From Thaumasiovibrio sp047250365 (GTDB lineage: Bacteria; Pseudomonadota; Gammaproteobacteria; Enterobacterales; Vibrionaceae): a stretch of DNA of 64,000 nt. Of the stretch, positions 35,177 through 44,350 are shown in pieces. Numbering within the stretch: position 1 is the stretch's first letter; the number at the start of each line of letters is the position of its first letter. The notes under the pieces are model-generated. The model did not search any database and was not told the DNA's origin. It saw only the letters and a list, made by a program, of their open reading frames with translations. The DNA lies in contig NZ_JBLBVL010000001.1 in NCBI RefSeq assembly GCF_047250365.1, positions 310,001-374,000 of the forward strand, written 5' to 3'. Position numbers and translations under genes: made by a program.

Positions 35177-36451
35177 ATGGATATCGATATAAACTTTGAC
35201 CGAGAGCACCTTTGGCACCCTTACACCTCAACCGTTAATCCGCTGCCCTGCTACCCTGTCAGCCACGCTAAAGGGATATACATTCACCTTGAAACTGGGG
35301 AAGCGCTTATTGACGGCATGTCATCTTGGTGGTCGACCATCCATGGCTATAACCACCCTAGCCTCACTCAAGCCGCGAAAAATCAATTAGATAACATGTC
35401 TCATGTTATGTTTGGCGGCTTAACCCATGCGCCTGCCGTCGAGCTCGGCAAAAAGCTGTGTGCCATGAGTGGCTTTGAGCATATCTTTCTTGCCGATTCT
35501 GGATCGGTCGCTGTGGAAGTTGCGCTGAAAATGGCACTGCAATATTGGCACTCGTTGAATGAAAAAAGGACCAAGTTCCTTACGCTACGTCACGGCTATC
35601 ATGGTGATACGTTCGCAGCCATGTCGGTTACCGACCCCGATAACTCGATGCATTCCATTTATAAAGGCTTTCTTCCTGAGCACCTGTTTGCTGAATCCCC
35701 CAGCGGTGGTTTCCACGACGAATGGGATCCCGAGCAGATCGAAAGCTTTCATTCCCTAATAAAACAACACCACACAGAGATAGCTGCCGTTATCCTCGAA
35801 CCCATCGTGCAAGGCGCTGGCGGTATGCGCATCTACCATCCTGAATATTTACGCGAAGTTCGCCGCTTGTGTGATCATTACGGAGTGTTGTTAATCGCCG
35901 ATGAGATTGCCACTGGCTTTGGTCGCACTGGAAAACTGTTTGCTTGCCAACATGCCCAAATTCAAGCCGACATTATGTGTGTCGGCAAGGCGCTAACTGG
36001 GGGGTATATGACGTTGGCCGCAACCATGACCTCAAAGCAGGTTGCTGATACAGTCTGTCGCGGCGAAGCTGGGTGTTTTATGCATGGGCCGACGTTTATG
36101 GCAAACCCATTAGCGTGTGCGGTAGCCAATGAAAGCCTCGCGTTACTTCAAAACAATCAGTGGCAACAACAAGTTCAAGACATCGAAGCAGTGTTTGCAG
36201 ACCAATTACCAAAATTAAACCAGTACGCTATGGTAAAAGAGACGCGTTGGTTAGGGGCGATTGGTGTGGTCGAACTAAATCAACCGGTTGATATGATTAA
36301 AATACAGCAGCACTTTGTTTCTCAAGGCGTTTGGATCCGCCCTTTTGGGAAGCTCATCTATATGATGCCGCCCTATATCATTAGCAAAAATCAGTTAATT
36401 CAGCTCATTGATGCCGTCGAATCAGCAATACAACTAAACCTAACGGCATAA
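35177..36451 (+). CDS. bioA: Adenosylmethionine-8-amino-7-oxononanoate aminotransferase
   Basis: 424 residues from ATG 35177 (frame extends upstream across the BirA box, so that part is excluded). Class III aminotransferase: HLWHPYT at the N-terminus, GMSSWWSTIHGYNHP, LIADEIATGFGRTG, and the PLP lysine in MCVGKALTGGYM. It uses SAM as amino donor to form diaminopelargonate. Confidence 0.97.
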   Translation: MDIDINFDREHLWHPYTSTVNPLPCYPVSHAKGIYIHLETGEALIDGMSSWWSTIHGYNHPSLTQAAKNQLDNMSHVMFGGLTHAPAVELGKKLCAMSGFEHIFLADSGSVAVEVALKMALQYWHSLNEKRTKFLTLRHGYHGDTFAAMSVTDPDNSMHSIYKGFLPEHLFAESPSGGFHDEWDPEQIESFHSLIKQHHTEIAAVILEPIVQGAGGMRIYHPEYLREVRRLCDHYGVLLIADEIATGFGRTGKLFACQHAQIQADIMCVGKALTGGYMTLAATMTSKQVADTVCRGEAGCFMHGPTFMANPLACAVANESLALLQNNQWQQQVQDIEAVFADQLPKLNQYAMVKETRWLGAIGVVELNQPVDMIKIQQHFVSQGVWIRPFGKLIYMMPPYIISKNQLIQLIDAVESAIQLNLTA

Positions 36452-36476
36452 AGCGACGTATAACAGGGAAAAGACA

Positions 36477-37058
36477 ATGGAGCCATTGATGAGTCATTAC
36501 CTTTTCCCTTTGCCGATCATACTGTTGCCAGGCGGGATCACTAACCTGCGTATTTTTGAGCCACGCTATCTACGCCTCATCAAAGAGTGTGCGGCTAATC
36601 ATACGGGGTTTGTGCTCGCGATGACTGAAAATGCTCAAATCAGTCCACTGGGTACACTCGTGCGCGTCATCGATTATCAACAGCGCGACGACCACTTGCT
36701 AGGCGTAACCATTAAAGCGAGTCATATCGTCAAAGCGAGCAATACTCACCAGCAGCAAGATGGATTATGGGTCGCAGATACCGAACGGCAACCCTATTGG
36801 CTTGAACAAGAAGAGCGAACAATCGGGCAGAGTGCGCCGCTAACGACAAGTTTGCAAACGCTGTTTAATGATAACCCGGCACTGGCCGGGCTGTATGCAA
36901 ACCCAGCATTTACTGATCCGGCTTGGGTTTGCTGTCGGTGGTTGGAGTTAATTCCTTTATCCGCTGCGCAGATGCAATGGTGTTTGGCTCAACATGATCA
37001 CACTGAGGTGCAGCGATATCTGCTATCCATGCTTTTTGATAGCACACCACCTCATTAA
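36477..37058 (+). CDS. Stand-alone LON substrate-binding-domain protein
   Basis: 193 residues corresponding to the N-terminal domain of Lon protease: YLFPLPIILLPGGITNLRIFEPRYLRLIKEC is the classic start of that domain. It has no ATPase or protease part. The C-terminal third ends WLELIPLSAAQMQWCLAQHD...QRYLLSMLF, also seen in a paralogue at 57726. 25 bases downstream of bioA, possibly co-transcribed. A second ATG at 36489 is a possible start. Role unknown. Confidence 0.9.
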   Translation: MEPLMSHYLFPLPIILLPGGITNLRIFEPRYLRLIKECAANHTGFVLAMTENAQISPLGTLVRVIDYQQRDDHLLGVTIKASHIVKASNTHQQQDGLWVADTERQPYWLEQEERTIGQSAPLTTSLQTLFNDNPALAGLYANPAFTDPAWVCCRWLELIPLSAAQMQWCLAQHDHTEVQRYLLSMLFDSTPPH

Positions 37059-37164
37059 TCACCTTAGAGACAAACCCTTGATGCAACCCTTGTGAAGTCT
37101 GAACACTGCTTGCTGAAATACTGGTTGATAGAATTTCTTTCTGCTCAACGCAGACTGGCCCCTT

Positions 37165-38394
37165 TCAACCGTCGATCATTTTCATCAGCAGGCTGCCATC
37201 GTACATCGCTCTTTTCACTAACGCTGCACCTGGCATTGTCGCTTGAGTATAAAACGAGCTCTCTTCAAGTTGAAGATTCTGGCAATAAGCTGGCAATGCA
37301 CTGCTCTCAATGCATTCACGAATCGCAGGGTAAAGCACCTTTTTCGCTCGGTTAAACTCCCCGCCAATCAAGATTTTCTCTGGGTTGAACAAGTTCACCA
37401 TAATGGCGATGGCTTGACCCAAGTTATGCCCAAGCTCAATAATCACTTGCCGAGCAAGGGGGTCATTGGCCACGGCGGCTTCACATATCCGTTCGATGGT
37501 TATTGCCCCACCATGCAGAGACGAGGGTCTTGGCTCGGCGGGTTTGGCTTCATTAAGCATTTCATTAACTTGGTCTTTCACCGCTTGTGGGCTTGCCACC
37601 GTTTCTAAACAGCCATAGTTACCACAAAAGCACTTCTTACCAAACGGCTTGATTTGAATATGCCCTAGCTCACCAACATTACCCAAACGGCCTTGCAACA
37701 CCGTTCCATCGAGCACGATTCCGGCCCCTATTCCATGATGAATAGAGATTAAAATGGAGTTTTCTGCTTCGCGCGAGTGGCCAAACAATCTTTCAGCCAG
37801 TGCCCAAGCGTGAGTATCGTTGGCGATAAAAACGGGCAATCCCGTCGCTTCATGGATACGCGGCCCTAATGGCATGTTCTTAATGTTGTAGTGTGGCATC
37901 TGCAGCACGACACCTTCTTGCGCATTAATCAATCCTGGCAAAGAAATCGCAATACTTGTCACTCGATCAACTTCTTTCACGTGACGAGCAAAAAAGGTAT
38001 TAATTTCTGAAATAATCTTTTGCAACAATGGTTCTTGCTCAGTATCACTAAGATTATGTCGCTCATCAATCAGCAAATCACCACCGTGCTCATGCAACGC
38101 TATAGTCAAGTAGCCCCGACCTAAGCGAATTGACATAAACTGCCATCCTTCATTTAAGGTTTTTAGCCCGATAGCAGGTCGCCCACGGCTCGCAGGTTCA
38201 ATAATTTGGGTTTCTTGGATCAGATGCGCATCCATCAACTCACGCGTGATCTTCGTTATACTAGCAGGTGCAAGTTGGCTGCGTTTAGACAACTCTATTC
38301 TGGAGATAGGTCCTTGCTGATCGATAAGTCGATACACACTTCCCGCATTATTACGTTTTATATGATCAATATGACCAGGTTGGGCAAGATACAT
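37165..38394 (-). CDS. mlc: Mlc, ROK-family repressor of sugar PTS genes
   Basis: 409 residues closely resembling E. coli Mlc (DgsA) from the first residues (QPGHIDHIKRNNAGSVYRLIDQQGPISRIELSK). An N-terminal helix-turn-helix is followed by a ROK domain with the zinc motif GH-x9-C-x-C-x4-C (GHIQIKPFGKKCFCGNYGC) and the C-terminal MAGAALVK-like block (MPGAALVKRAMYDGSLLMKMI). Mlc represses ptsG and other PTS genes and is drawn off by dephosphorylated EIICB-Glc. ptsG itself lies at 60.5-61.9 kb. Confidence 0.93.
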   Translation of the reverse strand: MYLAQPGHIDHIKRNNAGSVYRLIDQQGPISRIELSKRSQLAPASITKITRELMDAHLIQETQIIEPASRGRPAIGLKTLNEGWQFMSIRLGRGYLTIALHEHGGDLLIDERHNLSDTEQEPLLQKIISEINTFFARHVKEVDRVTSIAISLPGLINAQEGVVLQMPHYNIKNMPLGPRIHEATGLPVFIANDTHAWALAERLFGHSREAENSILISIHHGIGAGIVLDGTVLQGRLGNVGELGHIQIKPFGKKCFCGNYGCLETVASPQAVKDQVNEMLNEAKPAEPRPSSLHGGAITIERICEAAVANDPLARQVIIELGHNLGQAIAIMVNLFNPEKILIGGEFNRAKKVLYPAIRECIESSALPAYCQNLQLEESSFYTQATMPGAALVKRAMYDGSLLMKMIDG

Positions 38395-38883
38395 CCCGAC
38401 ACTCCAATAAATGATAATTTTCTATTTTTTTACTTTGCGAAGAAATTGTTAAGTCACTTAGCGCTTTCGCGTGAGCATTGTCACGTTAATTCTTAAATGC
38501 ACACATAAAACGCAAAAAAATAACATCTTAAACCACGAAAAAAAGCCGTTTATTTTTTAACGGAAAATATCTAGTTTAGAACCACTCTATGTGAAAAGCG
38601 TTAGTTTACATGATTAGAGGGAATATTCCTCCTTGCCTGAGTGATAAATTTCATTCCATCAATAACCGACATCGCCGAGTCAAATCAACGGCTATTTCCT
38701 TAAAAACAGGTTGTCTGATGAAGTCTTAACCATCTGGGGGCATCGATTACTGACTTATTTTAGGAAAATCACCGTTAACTTCTCAACAAGGGTTGAAGCT
38801 GGCGGCAAGAAAGGTAAGATGCGTACTTTAAGATAAATTAACTATCAGCACATGTTCGTGCCCTCATGGAGTATTATTTTAGC
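38395..38883. other. Divergent promoter region of mlc and asnS
   Basis: About 490 bases with no gene. It contains a symmetric CRP-like site at 38470-38485 near mlc; otherwise AT-rich. No open frame with a ribosome site, and no terminator. Confidence 0.55.
38470..38485. promoter_or_regulatory. CRP-like site upstream of mlc
   Basis: CGTGA-GCATTG-TCACG keeps the GTGA-N6-TCAC core of the CRP consensus with perfect symmetry. It is 76 bases before the mlc start. In E. coli mlc is under CRP control. Confidence 0.6.
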
Positions 38884-40287
38884 ATGACGACTTACGCGCC
38901 TGTAACAGACGTGCTGAGCGGAAAAATCGCTATCGACAGTGAAATCACTGTTCGTGGCTGGATTCGCTCGCGTCGAGATTCCAAAGCTGGGATCTCTTTC
39001 CTTGCCATTTATGACGGCTCTTGTTTCGACCCGATTCAGGCCGTGGTCCCGAATGAACTGAATAATTACAATGATGAAGTATTGAAGCTGACCACCGGTT
39101 GTTCAGTTGAAGTGACGGGTAAAGTTGTCGCCTCTCCAGCTAAAGGCCAAGATTTCGAACTTGCCGCGACCAATGTAAACGTGGTTGGCTGGGTAGAAGA
39201 TGCTGACACATACCCAATGGCAAAAACACGCCACTCTATTGAGTATTTGCGTGAAGTAGCACACCTTCGTCCGCGTACCAATGTGATCGGTGCCGTTGCC
39301 CGCGTGCGTAACTGCCTATCGCAAGCGATTCACCGCTTCTACCACGAGCAAGGTTACTTCTGGATGTCTGCGCCACTCATCACCGCCGCTGATGCAGAAG
39401 GTGCGGGTGAGATGTTCCGCGTATCAACATTAGATTTGGTTAACACACCAATGACCGACGCTGGCGACGTTGACTTTGACAAAGATTTCTTTGGTAAAGA
39501 GACATTCCTGACCGTTTCTGGCCAGTTGAATGCAGAAACTTACGCGTGTGCATTAAGCAAAGTGTACACCTTCGGCCCAACGTTCCGTGCAGAAAACTCA
39601 AACACCAGCCGTCACTTAGCTGAGTTCTGGATGGTAGAGCCTGAAGTGGCGTTTGCCGACCTAGACGATGCCGCCAAATTGGCTGAAGACATGCTGAAAT
39701 ATGTTTTCAAAGCAGTGCTGGAAGAGCGTCGTGACGATCTTGAGTTCTTTGCCCAACGCATTAATAAAGAAGCGATCACGCGTCTAGAACAGTTCGTAAC
39801 GTCTGATTTTGCGCAGGTTGATTACACTGATGCAATCCAGATCCTTAAAGATTCTGGCCGTGAGTTTGAGTTCGACGTTGAGTGGGGCATTGATATGTCT
39901 TCTGAACACGAGCGTTACCTTGCAGAAGAACACTTTAAAGCACCGGTCGTGGTGAAAAACTACCCGAAAGATATTAAAGCCTTCTACATGCGCATGAATG
40001 ATGATGGTAAAACCGTCGCTGCGATGGACGTTCTTGCCCCAGGTATTGGCGAAATCATTGGTGGCTCACAGCGTGAAGAACGTCTAGAGCTGCTTGATAA
40101 GCGTATGGTAGAGATGGGTATCGACCCTGAGCACATGAACTGGTATCGCGATCTACGTCGCTACGGCACTGTGCCTCATGCTGGCTTTGGTTTAGGTTTT
40201 GAGCGCTTAGTCTCTTATGTAACAGGCATGGCTAACATCCGTGATGTAATCCCATTCCCACGTGCACCACGCTCTGCAAACTTCTAA
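38884..40287 (+). CDS. asnS: Asparaginyl-tRNA synthetase
   Basis: Class II aminoacyl-tRNA synthetase from ATG 38884, 467 residues (E. coli 466). N-terminal OB anticodon-binding domain at about 1-115 (VRGWIRSRRDSKAGISFL), motif 2 FRAENSNTSRHLAEFWMVEPE and motif 3 GFGLGFERLVSYVTG. Six further upstream codons in frame are unlikely. Followed by a terminator. Confidence 0.98.
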   Translation: MTTYAPVTDVLSGKIAIDSEITVRGWIRSRRDSKAGISFLAIYDGSCFDPIQAVVPNELNNYNDEVLKLTTGCSVEVTGKVVASPAKGQDFELAATNVNVVGWVEDADTYPMAKTRHSIEYLREVAHLRPRTNVIGAVARVRNCLSQAIHRFYHEQGYFWMSAPLITAADAEGAGEMFRVSTLDLVNTPMTDAGDVDFDKDFFGKETFLTVSGQLNAETYACALSKVYTFGPTFRAENSNTSRHLAEFWMVEPEVAFADLDDAAKLAEDMLKYVFKAVLEERRDDLEFFAQRINKEAITRLEQFVTSDFAQVDYTDAIQILKDSGREFEFDVEWGIDMSSEHERYLAEEHFKAPVVVKNYPKDIKAFYMRMNDDGKTVAAMDVLAPGIGEIIGGSQREERLELLDKRMVEMGIDPEHMNWYRDLRRYGTVPHAGFGLGFERLVSYVTGMANIRDVIPFPRAPRSANF

Positions 40288-40310
40288 GCTTTGACTTAGA
40301 TAATCTTTAA

Positions 40311-40334
40311 AAGGGCTGCCTAAACGCAGCCCTT
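40311..40334 (+). terminator. asnS terminator
   Basis: Stem AAGGGCTGC/GCAGCCCTT, 6-base loop, then ATTTATCTTT. Confidence 0.8.
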
Positions 40335-40532
40335 ATTTATCTTTACCCTTATTTACCTTTAAAATAGCAACATAATGTTGTACTCACCCATCACACTTAA
40401 AGACACGCTTCCCTTTCACTTCTTCTTATCAATACACTGAGCATTAAAAAATTTTTATAACAAGGCATTGCGCTCAATGATAAGCAAAAGTATAAAGGAG
40501 AGAGTCTTTTCACTAACACATGGACGACGAAA

Positions 40533-41723
40533 ATGTTTGAGAAAATTGTTGCCGCTCCAGCGGATCCTATCTTGGGCTTAACGGAAGAGTTTAAAAGCGA
40601 TCCACGCCCCGAAAAAATTAACCTAGGGGTTGGTATTTATAAAAATGAAGCTGGCAACACGCCGGTTCTCGCCACAGTAAAAAAAGCGGAAGCCATCCTT
40701 CTAGAAAAAGAGACCACCAAGTCTTACCTGAGTATTCCAGGCACAGCAGAATACGGCCTAGCCGTACAGCAGCTACTGTTTGGTGCTGATGCACAAATCA
40801 TTGCAGATAAGCGAGCACAAACGGCTCAAGCTCCTGGTGGAACGGGCGCGCTGCGTCTTGCTGCCGAATTCATTAAACGCCAGCTCGGCGATGTAAAGGT
40901 TTGGCTCAGTAATCCAACATGGGCTAACCATAACGGCGTATTTACTGCCGCAGGTTTAGAAACAACGCAATATAGCTATTACGACGCAGAAGCCAAGGAC
41001 ATGGACTTTGCATCGGCGTTAGCGGATCTGCAAAACGCATCGGCCGGTGATGTCGTTCTACTTCACGGTTGCTGTCATAACCCAACAGGTATTGATCCCA
41101 CGACTGAACAGTGGCAACAACTGGCACAGCTCTGTGCTGAAAAACAGCTTCTACCTATGTTTGATTTTGCTTATCAAGGCTTCGCTAAGGGTGTAGAAGA
41201 AGATGCGCAAGGCTTGCGTATTTTTGCTGAAACCTGCCGTAACCTGCTTGTTGCTAGCTCATTCTCAAAGAACTTCGGTCTGTATAACGAACGTGTCGGT
41301 GCGTTTACGCTTGTTGCTGATACCAGCGCATTAGCCGCAACCGCTTTCAGCCAAGTAAAAGCCATCGCGCGCGTTATCTACTCGAACCCACCAGCACACG
41401 GCGCTGCCATTGTCACCGAAATCCTTAATGACAATGCTCTACGCGTTGAATGGGAACAAGAAGTAACGGACATGCGTGATCGTATCCAAGAGATGCGCAC
41501 GCTGTTTGTTGCAACACTAAAAGAGCTGGGTGTGGATGCGGATTTCAGCTTTATTGAACGCCAAAATGGCATGTTCTCTTTCTCTGGGTTAAATAAACAG
41601 CAAGTGACCCAGCTAAAAGAGCAGTTTGGTATCTACATTGTTGGCTCTGGCCGTATCAGTGTCGCAGGCATGACAAAAAACAACATGCTACCACTGTGTA
41701 AAGGCATTGCCGCGGTACTTTAG
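40533..41723 (+). CDS. aspC: Aspartate/aromatic aminotransferase
   Basis: 396 residues, same length as E. coli AspC and colinear with it (MFEKIVAAPADPILGL at the start). PLP lysine in SSFSKNFGLYNERVG; HGCCHNPTGIDPT and FDFAYQGFA are conserved active-site segments; NGMFSFSGL holds the C-terminal substrate region. It makes aspartate and aromatic amino acids from oxo-acids and glutamate. It lies between asnS and gloC as in enterics, but the ompF porin gene found there in E. coli is absent. Confidence 0.96.
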   Translation: MFEKIVAAPADPILGLTEEFKSDPRPEKINLGVGIYKNEAGNTPVLATVKKAEAILLEKETTKSYLSIPGTAEYGLAVQQLLFGADAQIIADKRAQTAQAPGGTGALRLAAEFIKRQLGDVKVWLSNPTWANHNGVFTAAGLETTQYSYYDAEAKDMDFASALADLQNASAGDVVLLHGCCHNPTGIDPTTEQWQQLAQLCAEKQLLPMFDFAYQGFAKGVEEDAQGLRIFAETCRNLLVASSFSKNFGLYNERVGAFTLVADTSALAATAFSQVKAIARVIYSNPPAHGAAIVTEILNDNALRVEWEQEVTDMRDRIQEMRTLFVATLKELGVDADFSFIERQNGMFSFSGLNKQQVTQLKEQFGIYIVGSGRISVAGMTKNNMLPLCKGIAAVL

Positions 41724-41742
41724 CTTACAGCACTAAAAAGCG

Positions 41743-41762
41743 AGGGCACTGTATAGTGCCCT
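41743..41762 (+). terminator. aspC terminator
   Basis: Stem AGGGCACT/AGTGCCCT with loop GTAT and a short T stretch (AGTTT). Confidence 0.6.
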
Positions 41763-41794
41763 AGTTTCGCCAAGATTAGCCTGCTGCATTGCTG

Positions 41795-42109
41795 CTAGCC
41801 TGATTTATCATAATCAAAAGGCAAAATATTATTACAGTACAGTTCTTTCTCGTATTGTTTCTCAAGCTGCTCGCGCCAAGGTTTGTCAATAATCGATACC
41901 AAATAAAACTTCTCCCTCGTGGTATCGGTCACAAACGCCATGCCATGTCGCATTAGCTCATAGTGAATATCATTAATGAACACCTGACTGAAATTCTGCC
42001 TTCCTGTCAGTTGGTTAATATCATTACGGGTTAAACTCACCCCCGTGGAATCATCACTAAAACGCTGCCTGAGCCAATGGGCGAATTCTCTTGCGCTTAC
42101 CATTGTCAT
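41795..42109 (-). CDS. Small conserved-looking hypothetical protein
   Basis: 104 residues, soluble, mixed alpha/beta by eye (SAREFAHWLRQRFSDDSTGVSLTRNDINQLTGR). A good ribosome site GAGGAG lies 8 bases before the ATG. No family recognised. The N-terminal half could be a small helix-turn-helix; weak. Confidence 0.65.
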   Translation of the reverse strand: MTMVSAREFAHWLRQRFSDDSTGVSLTRNDINQLTGRQNFSQVFINDIHYELMRHGMAFVTDTTREKFYLVSIIDKPWREQLEKQYEKELYCNNILPFDYDKSG

Positions 42110-42246
42110 TCGGAGCTCCTCTAGACGACTAACTGCATATGTAATTTAATGTATAGCAAAATTTTGAGGCGCTGGTCTAAAAAGGTGTCTTAAAAACTAG
42201 ATTTAAAATGAGAGTTTAGGTAGGAAGAGGAAGGAAAAGCAGTTTC

Positions 42247-42280
42247 CCACCTTGTGCTTTATCGTGAAAACACAAGGTGG
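42247..42280 (-). terminator. Hairpin after the Lys/Ala/Pro-rich protein gene
   Basis: 10-bp perfect stem CCACCTTGTG/CACAAGGTGG extended by TTT/AAA inside the loop, 10 bases beyond the stop. No T run follows directly, so termination strength is uncertain. Confidence 0.5.
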
Positions 42281-42289
42281 AAAAGGCAA

Positions 42290-42685
42290 TTATGCTGCTT
42301 TATACAGCACTTTATTGCCTGATAGCTGAATGCGCTCGACTAAGCCCTCTTCAGCCAGCTTTTTCAGCGCGCCGGTTGCCCAAGAAGCGGCCTTTGCATC
42401 TTCTTGTCCAGCGGCTAGACCAATCCCTTTCGGATTAATTCCGTCGGTATTGCCCTTAACAATGTCGAGTACCTGCTGCTGCTTAGGGGTTAGAGAAACC
42501 GCTTTAGCTGCTGGCGCAGCTTGAACTGGTTTTTCTGCAGTTTTAACAGATTGTGGCGCAGCCTCAACTACTGGCGCTGTTTTCTTTACTTCTGGTGCTT
42601 TACGTACAGTAGCTTTAGCTGCCACTGTCACTTTCAGCTTTTTGCTCAGCTTTAACTGAACTTTACGTTTGTGAGAAATTCTCAT
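42290..42685 (-). CDS. Lys/Ala/Pro-rich protein with C-terminal winged helix
   Basis: 131 residues from ATG 42685 (AGGA 7 bases upstream); the frame extends to 42763 without support. A basic start (MRISHKRKVQLKLSKKLKV) and a flexible A/K/P/V linker to about residue 65 are followed by a small winged-helix-like domain (LTPKQQQVLDIVKGNTDGINPKGIG...WATGALKKLAEEGLVERIQLSGNKVLYK). A likely DNA-binding protein; exact role unknown. Confidence 0.7.
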   Translation of the reverse strand: MRISHKRKVQLKLSKKLKVTVAAKATVRKAPEVKKTAPVVEAAPQSVKTAEKPVQAAPAAKAVSLTPKQQQVLDIVKGNTDGINPKGIGLAAGQEDAKAASWATGALKKLAEEGLVERIQLSGNKVLYKAA

Positions 42686-42911
42686 TAAATATCCTACTCC
42701 GTTGCTTACTTGCGCCGCCACCGCAGCGAAAAAGTAAGCGCGTTTTATACCAAAAAACGACACAAATTTGTAGCCAATCCCACTTCAACACCGGAATTTA
42801 CCCTCTTGTTCTGTGAGACAAAGCAATAATTGACGAAAACATTGATAAATCTTTACCTCATGCTTACCAACCTGAAACGTAATATACTTTAGGTACACAT
42901 GGAGCATTGAA

Positions 42912-43574
42912 ATGAAAACACGCCATATTGTTAGCGTGCCACCGCAGTTGACTCACCTATTTGCCCGAGGTGCCATTGGGCTTATTCTTTCGTTAGGATT
43001 GGCGTTATTGCTATTACAGGTCGCGATAGCTTTTGCCGTGGCCATTCTTGTTAGCTGCATCTTTATTCTCAGCTTCATCTATATGAGGCTCAGACGCCCC
43101 AGGGTCGCGCTATCGCTAACGCCTATGCACATACAACTACATCACCCAGCAGGCGGCTATGCGGTGCGCTGGCGCGATATACAGGCGATAGAACAATTGA
43201 GCTTAGAAAAAGAGGGCTGGCACCAACCTTTACCTTGGGTCTCCATCAAATTGAATAATACTGATCGGCTCTTGCAAAGTATCTGTCCCCGCTTAGCCAG
43301 TCGGCTGATGATAGAGCAACGGGTTTTGTTAGTCATGGCTTACAAGAGTGGACGTCGGGGGCAAGTACCGATTGAAGACATGCTATTTGATGATACCCCA
43401 TACACAACCAACGGCATCACCTATACCGGACTAATGGCTATTTTCGCTAATCGATTGAAATATAACCGCGAGTTGCTAGGTGGTGAGCTGCTTATTTCTG
43501 AAGAGCTGTCGGGAATGGAATGCACCGAGCTCGTGGGACTGGCTCGGCGCTATTTGGCTGCATCTGAACGCTAA
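42912..43574 (+). CDS. Membrane protein, probably DUF2982
   Basis: 220 residues. Two close hydrophobic segments (about 18-37 and 38-58) form an N-terminal hairpin, followed by a cytoplasmic domain of about 160 residues (VRWRDIQAIEQLSLEKEGW, later LMAIFANRLKYNRELLGGELLISEEL). It resembles the DUF2982 proteins of Vibrio and relatives as I remember them. The function is not known. Convergent with gloC. Confidence 0.65.
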   Translation: MKTRHIVSVPPQLTHLFARGAIGLILSLGLALLLLQVAIAFAVAILVSCIFILSFIYMRLRRPRVALSLTPMHIQLHHPAGGYAVRWRDIQAIEQLSLEKEGWHQPLPWVSIKLNNTDRLLQSICPRLASRLMIEQRVLLVMAYKSGRRGQVPIEDMLFDDTPYTTNGITYTGLMAIFANRLKYNRELLGGELLISEELSGMECTELVGLARRYLAASER

Positions 43575-43616
43575 TGTTAGCCTTCAGCTGCTTTAACGGC
43601 TGTGAAGGTTGCACAT

Positions 43617-44270
43617 TTAATAAAGTGGCATCTCATCAGCCACAAACGGATTAGAAGCGCGTTCTTTTCCAAATGTTGACAACGGGCCGTGACCAGGAAT
43701 AAAAGTCACCTCGTTCCCTAGTGGCCACAATTTGCCTTTAATCGATGCGATAAGTTGACCATGATCGCCTTTAGGAAAATCCGTTCGACCAATGCCTCCC
43801 TGAAAAAGAACATCACCGACAAAGGCGATATTGGCCTGCTCACTATAAAACACAACATGGCCTGGCGTATGTCCAGGAGTGTGCAGTACCCGCAATGTTT
43901 GCTGGCCTATTTTGACTTCATCGCCATCATCTAGCCATCGATCGGCATCAAACGCATCAACGTGCGGAAAGCCGAACATGTTGCTTTGTGCCGGTAGCGC
44001 TTGTAACCAGAAAGCATCATCTCTGTGTGGGCCAACAACAGGTACATGCAACGCCTTAACCAATTCAGGTGTGCCGCCAACATGATCCATATGCCCATGC
44101 GTTAACAGTATCTGGGTTAGCTCTAAGCCATTTTCATGAACCGTTGCCATGATTTTACTGATATCACCACCAGGATCGACCACAGCGGCTTGCAACGTCT
44201 CATCACACCAGATGACAGAACAGTTTTGCTGAAATGAGGTAACGGGAACTACCTGATATTTAAGGCTCAT
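43617..44270 (-). CDS. gloC: GloC/YcbL, metallo-beta-lactamase-fold glyoxalase II
   Basis: 217 residues (E. coli 215). Metal-binding THGHMDHVGG (H58, H60, D62, H63), HTPGHTPGH and GDVLF are all present, as is the terminal PGHGP motif. It hydrolyses S-lactoylglutathione. It sits between aspC and ldtD, as in E. coli, though mepK (ycbK) that normally lies next to it is missing. Confidence 0.95.
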   Translation of the reverse strand: MSLKYQVVPVTSFQQNCSVIWCDETLQAAVVDPGGDISKIMATVHENGLELTQILLTHGHMDHVGGTPELVKALHVPVVGPHRDDAFWLQALPAQSNMFGFPHVDAFDADRWLDDGDEVKIGQQTLRVLHTPGHTPGHVVFYSEQANIAFVGDVLFQGGIGRTDFPKGDHGQLIASIKGKLWPLGNEVTFIPGHGPLSTFGKERASNPFVADEMPLY

Positions 44271-44350
44271 AACACTTTCCGATTCGCTAAATTAAGCGAG
44301 CAGAATAGCGGTCGAACGTATCTGATGCAAGTTTCTACCTCGTTAACGGT

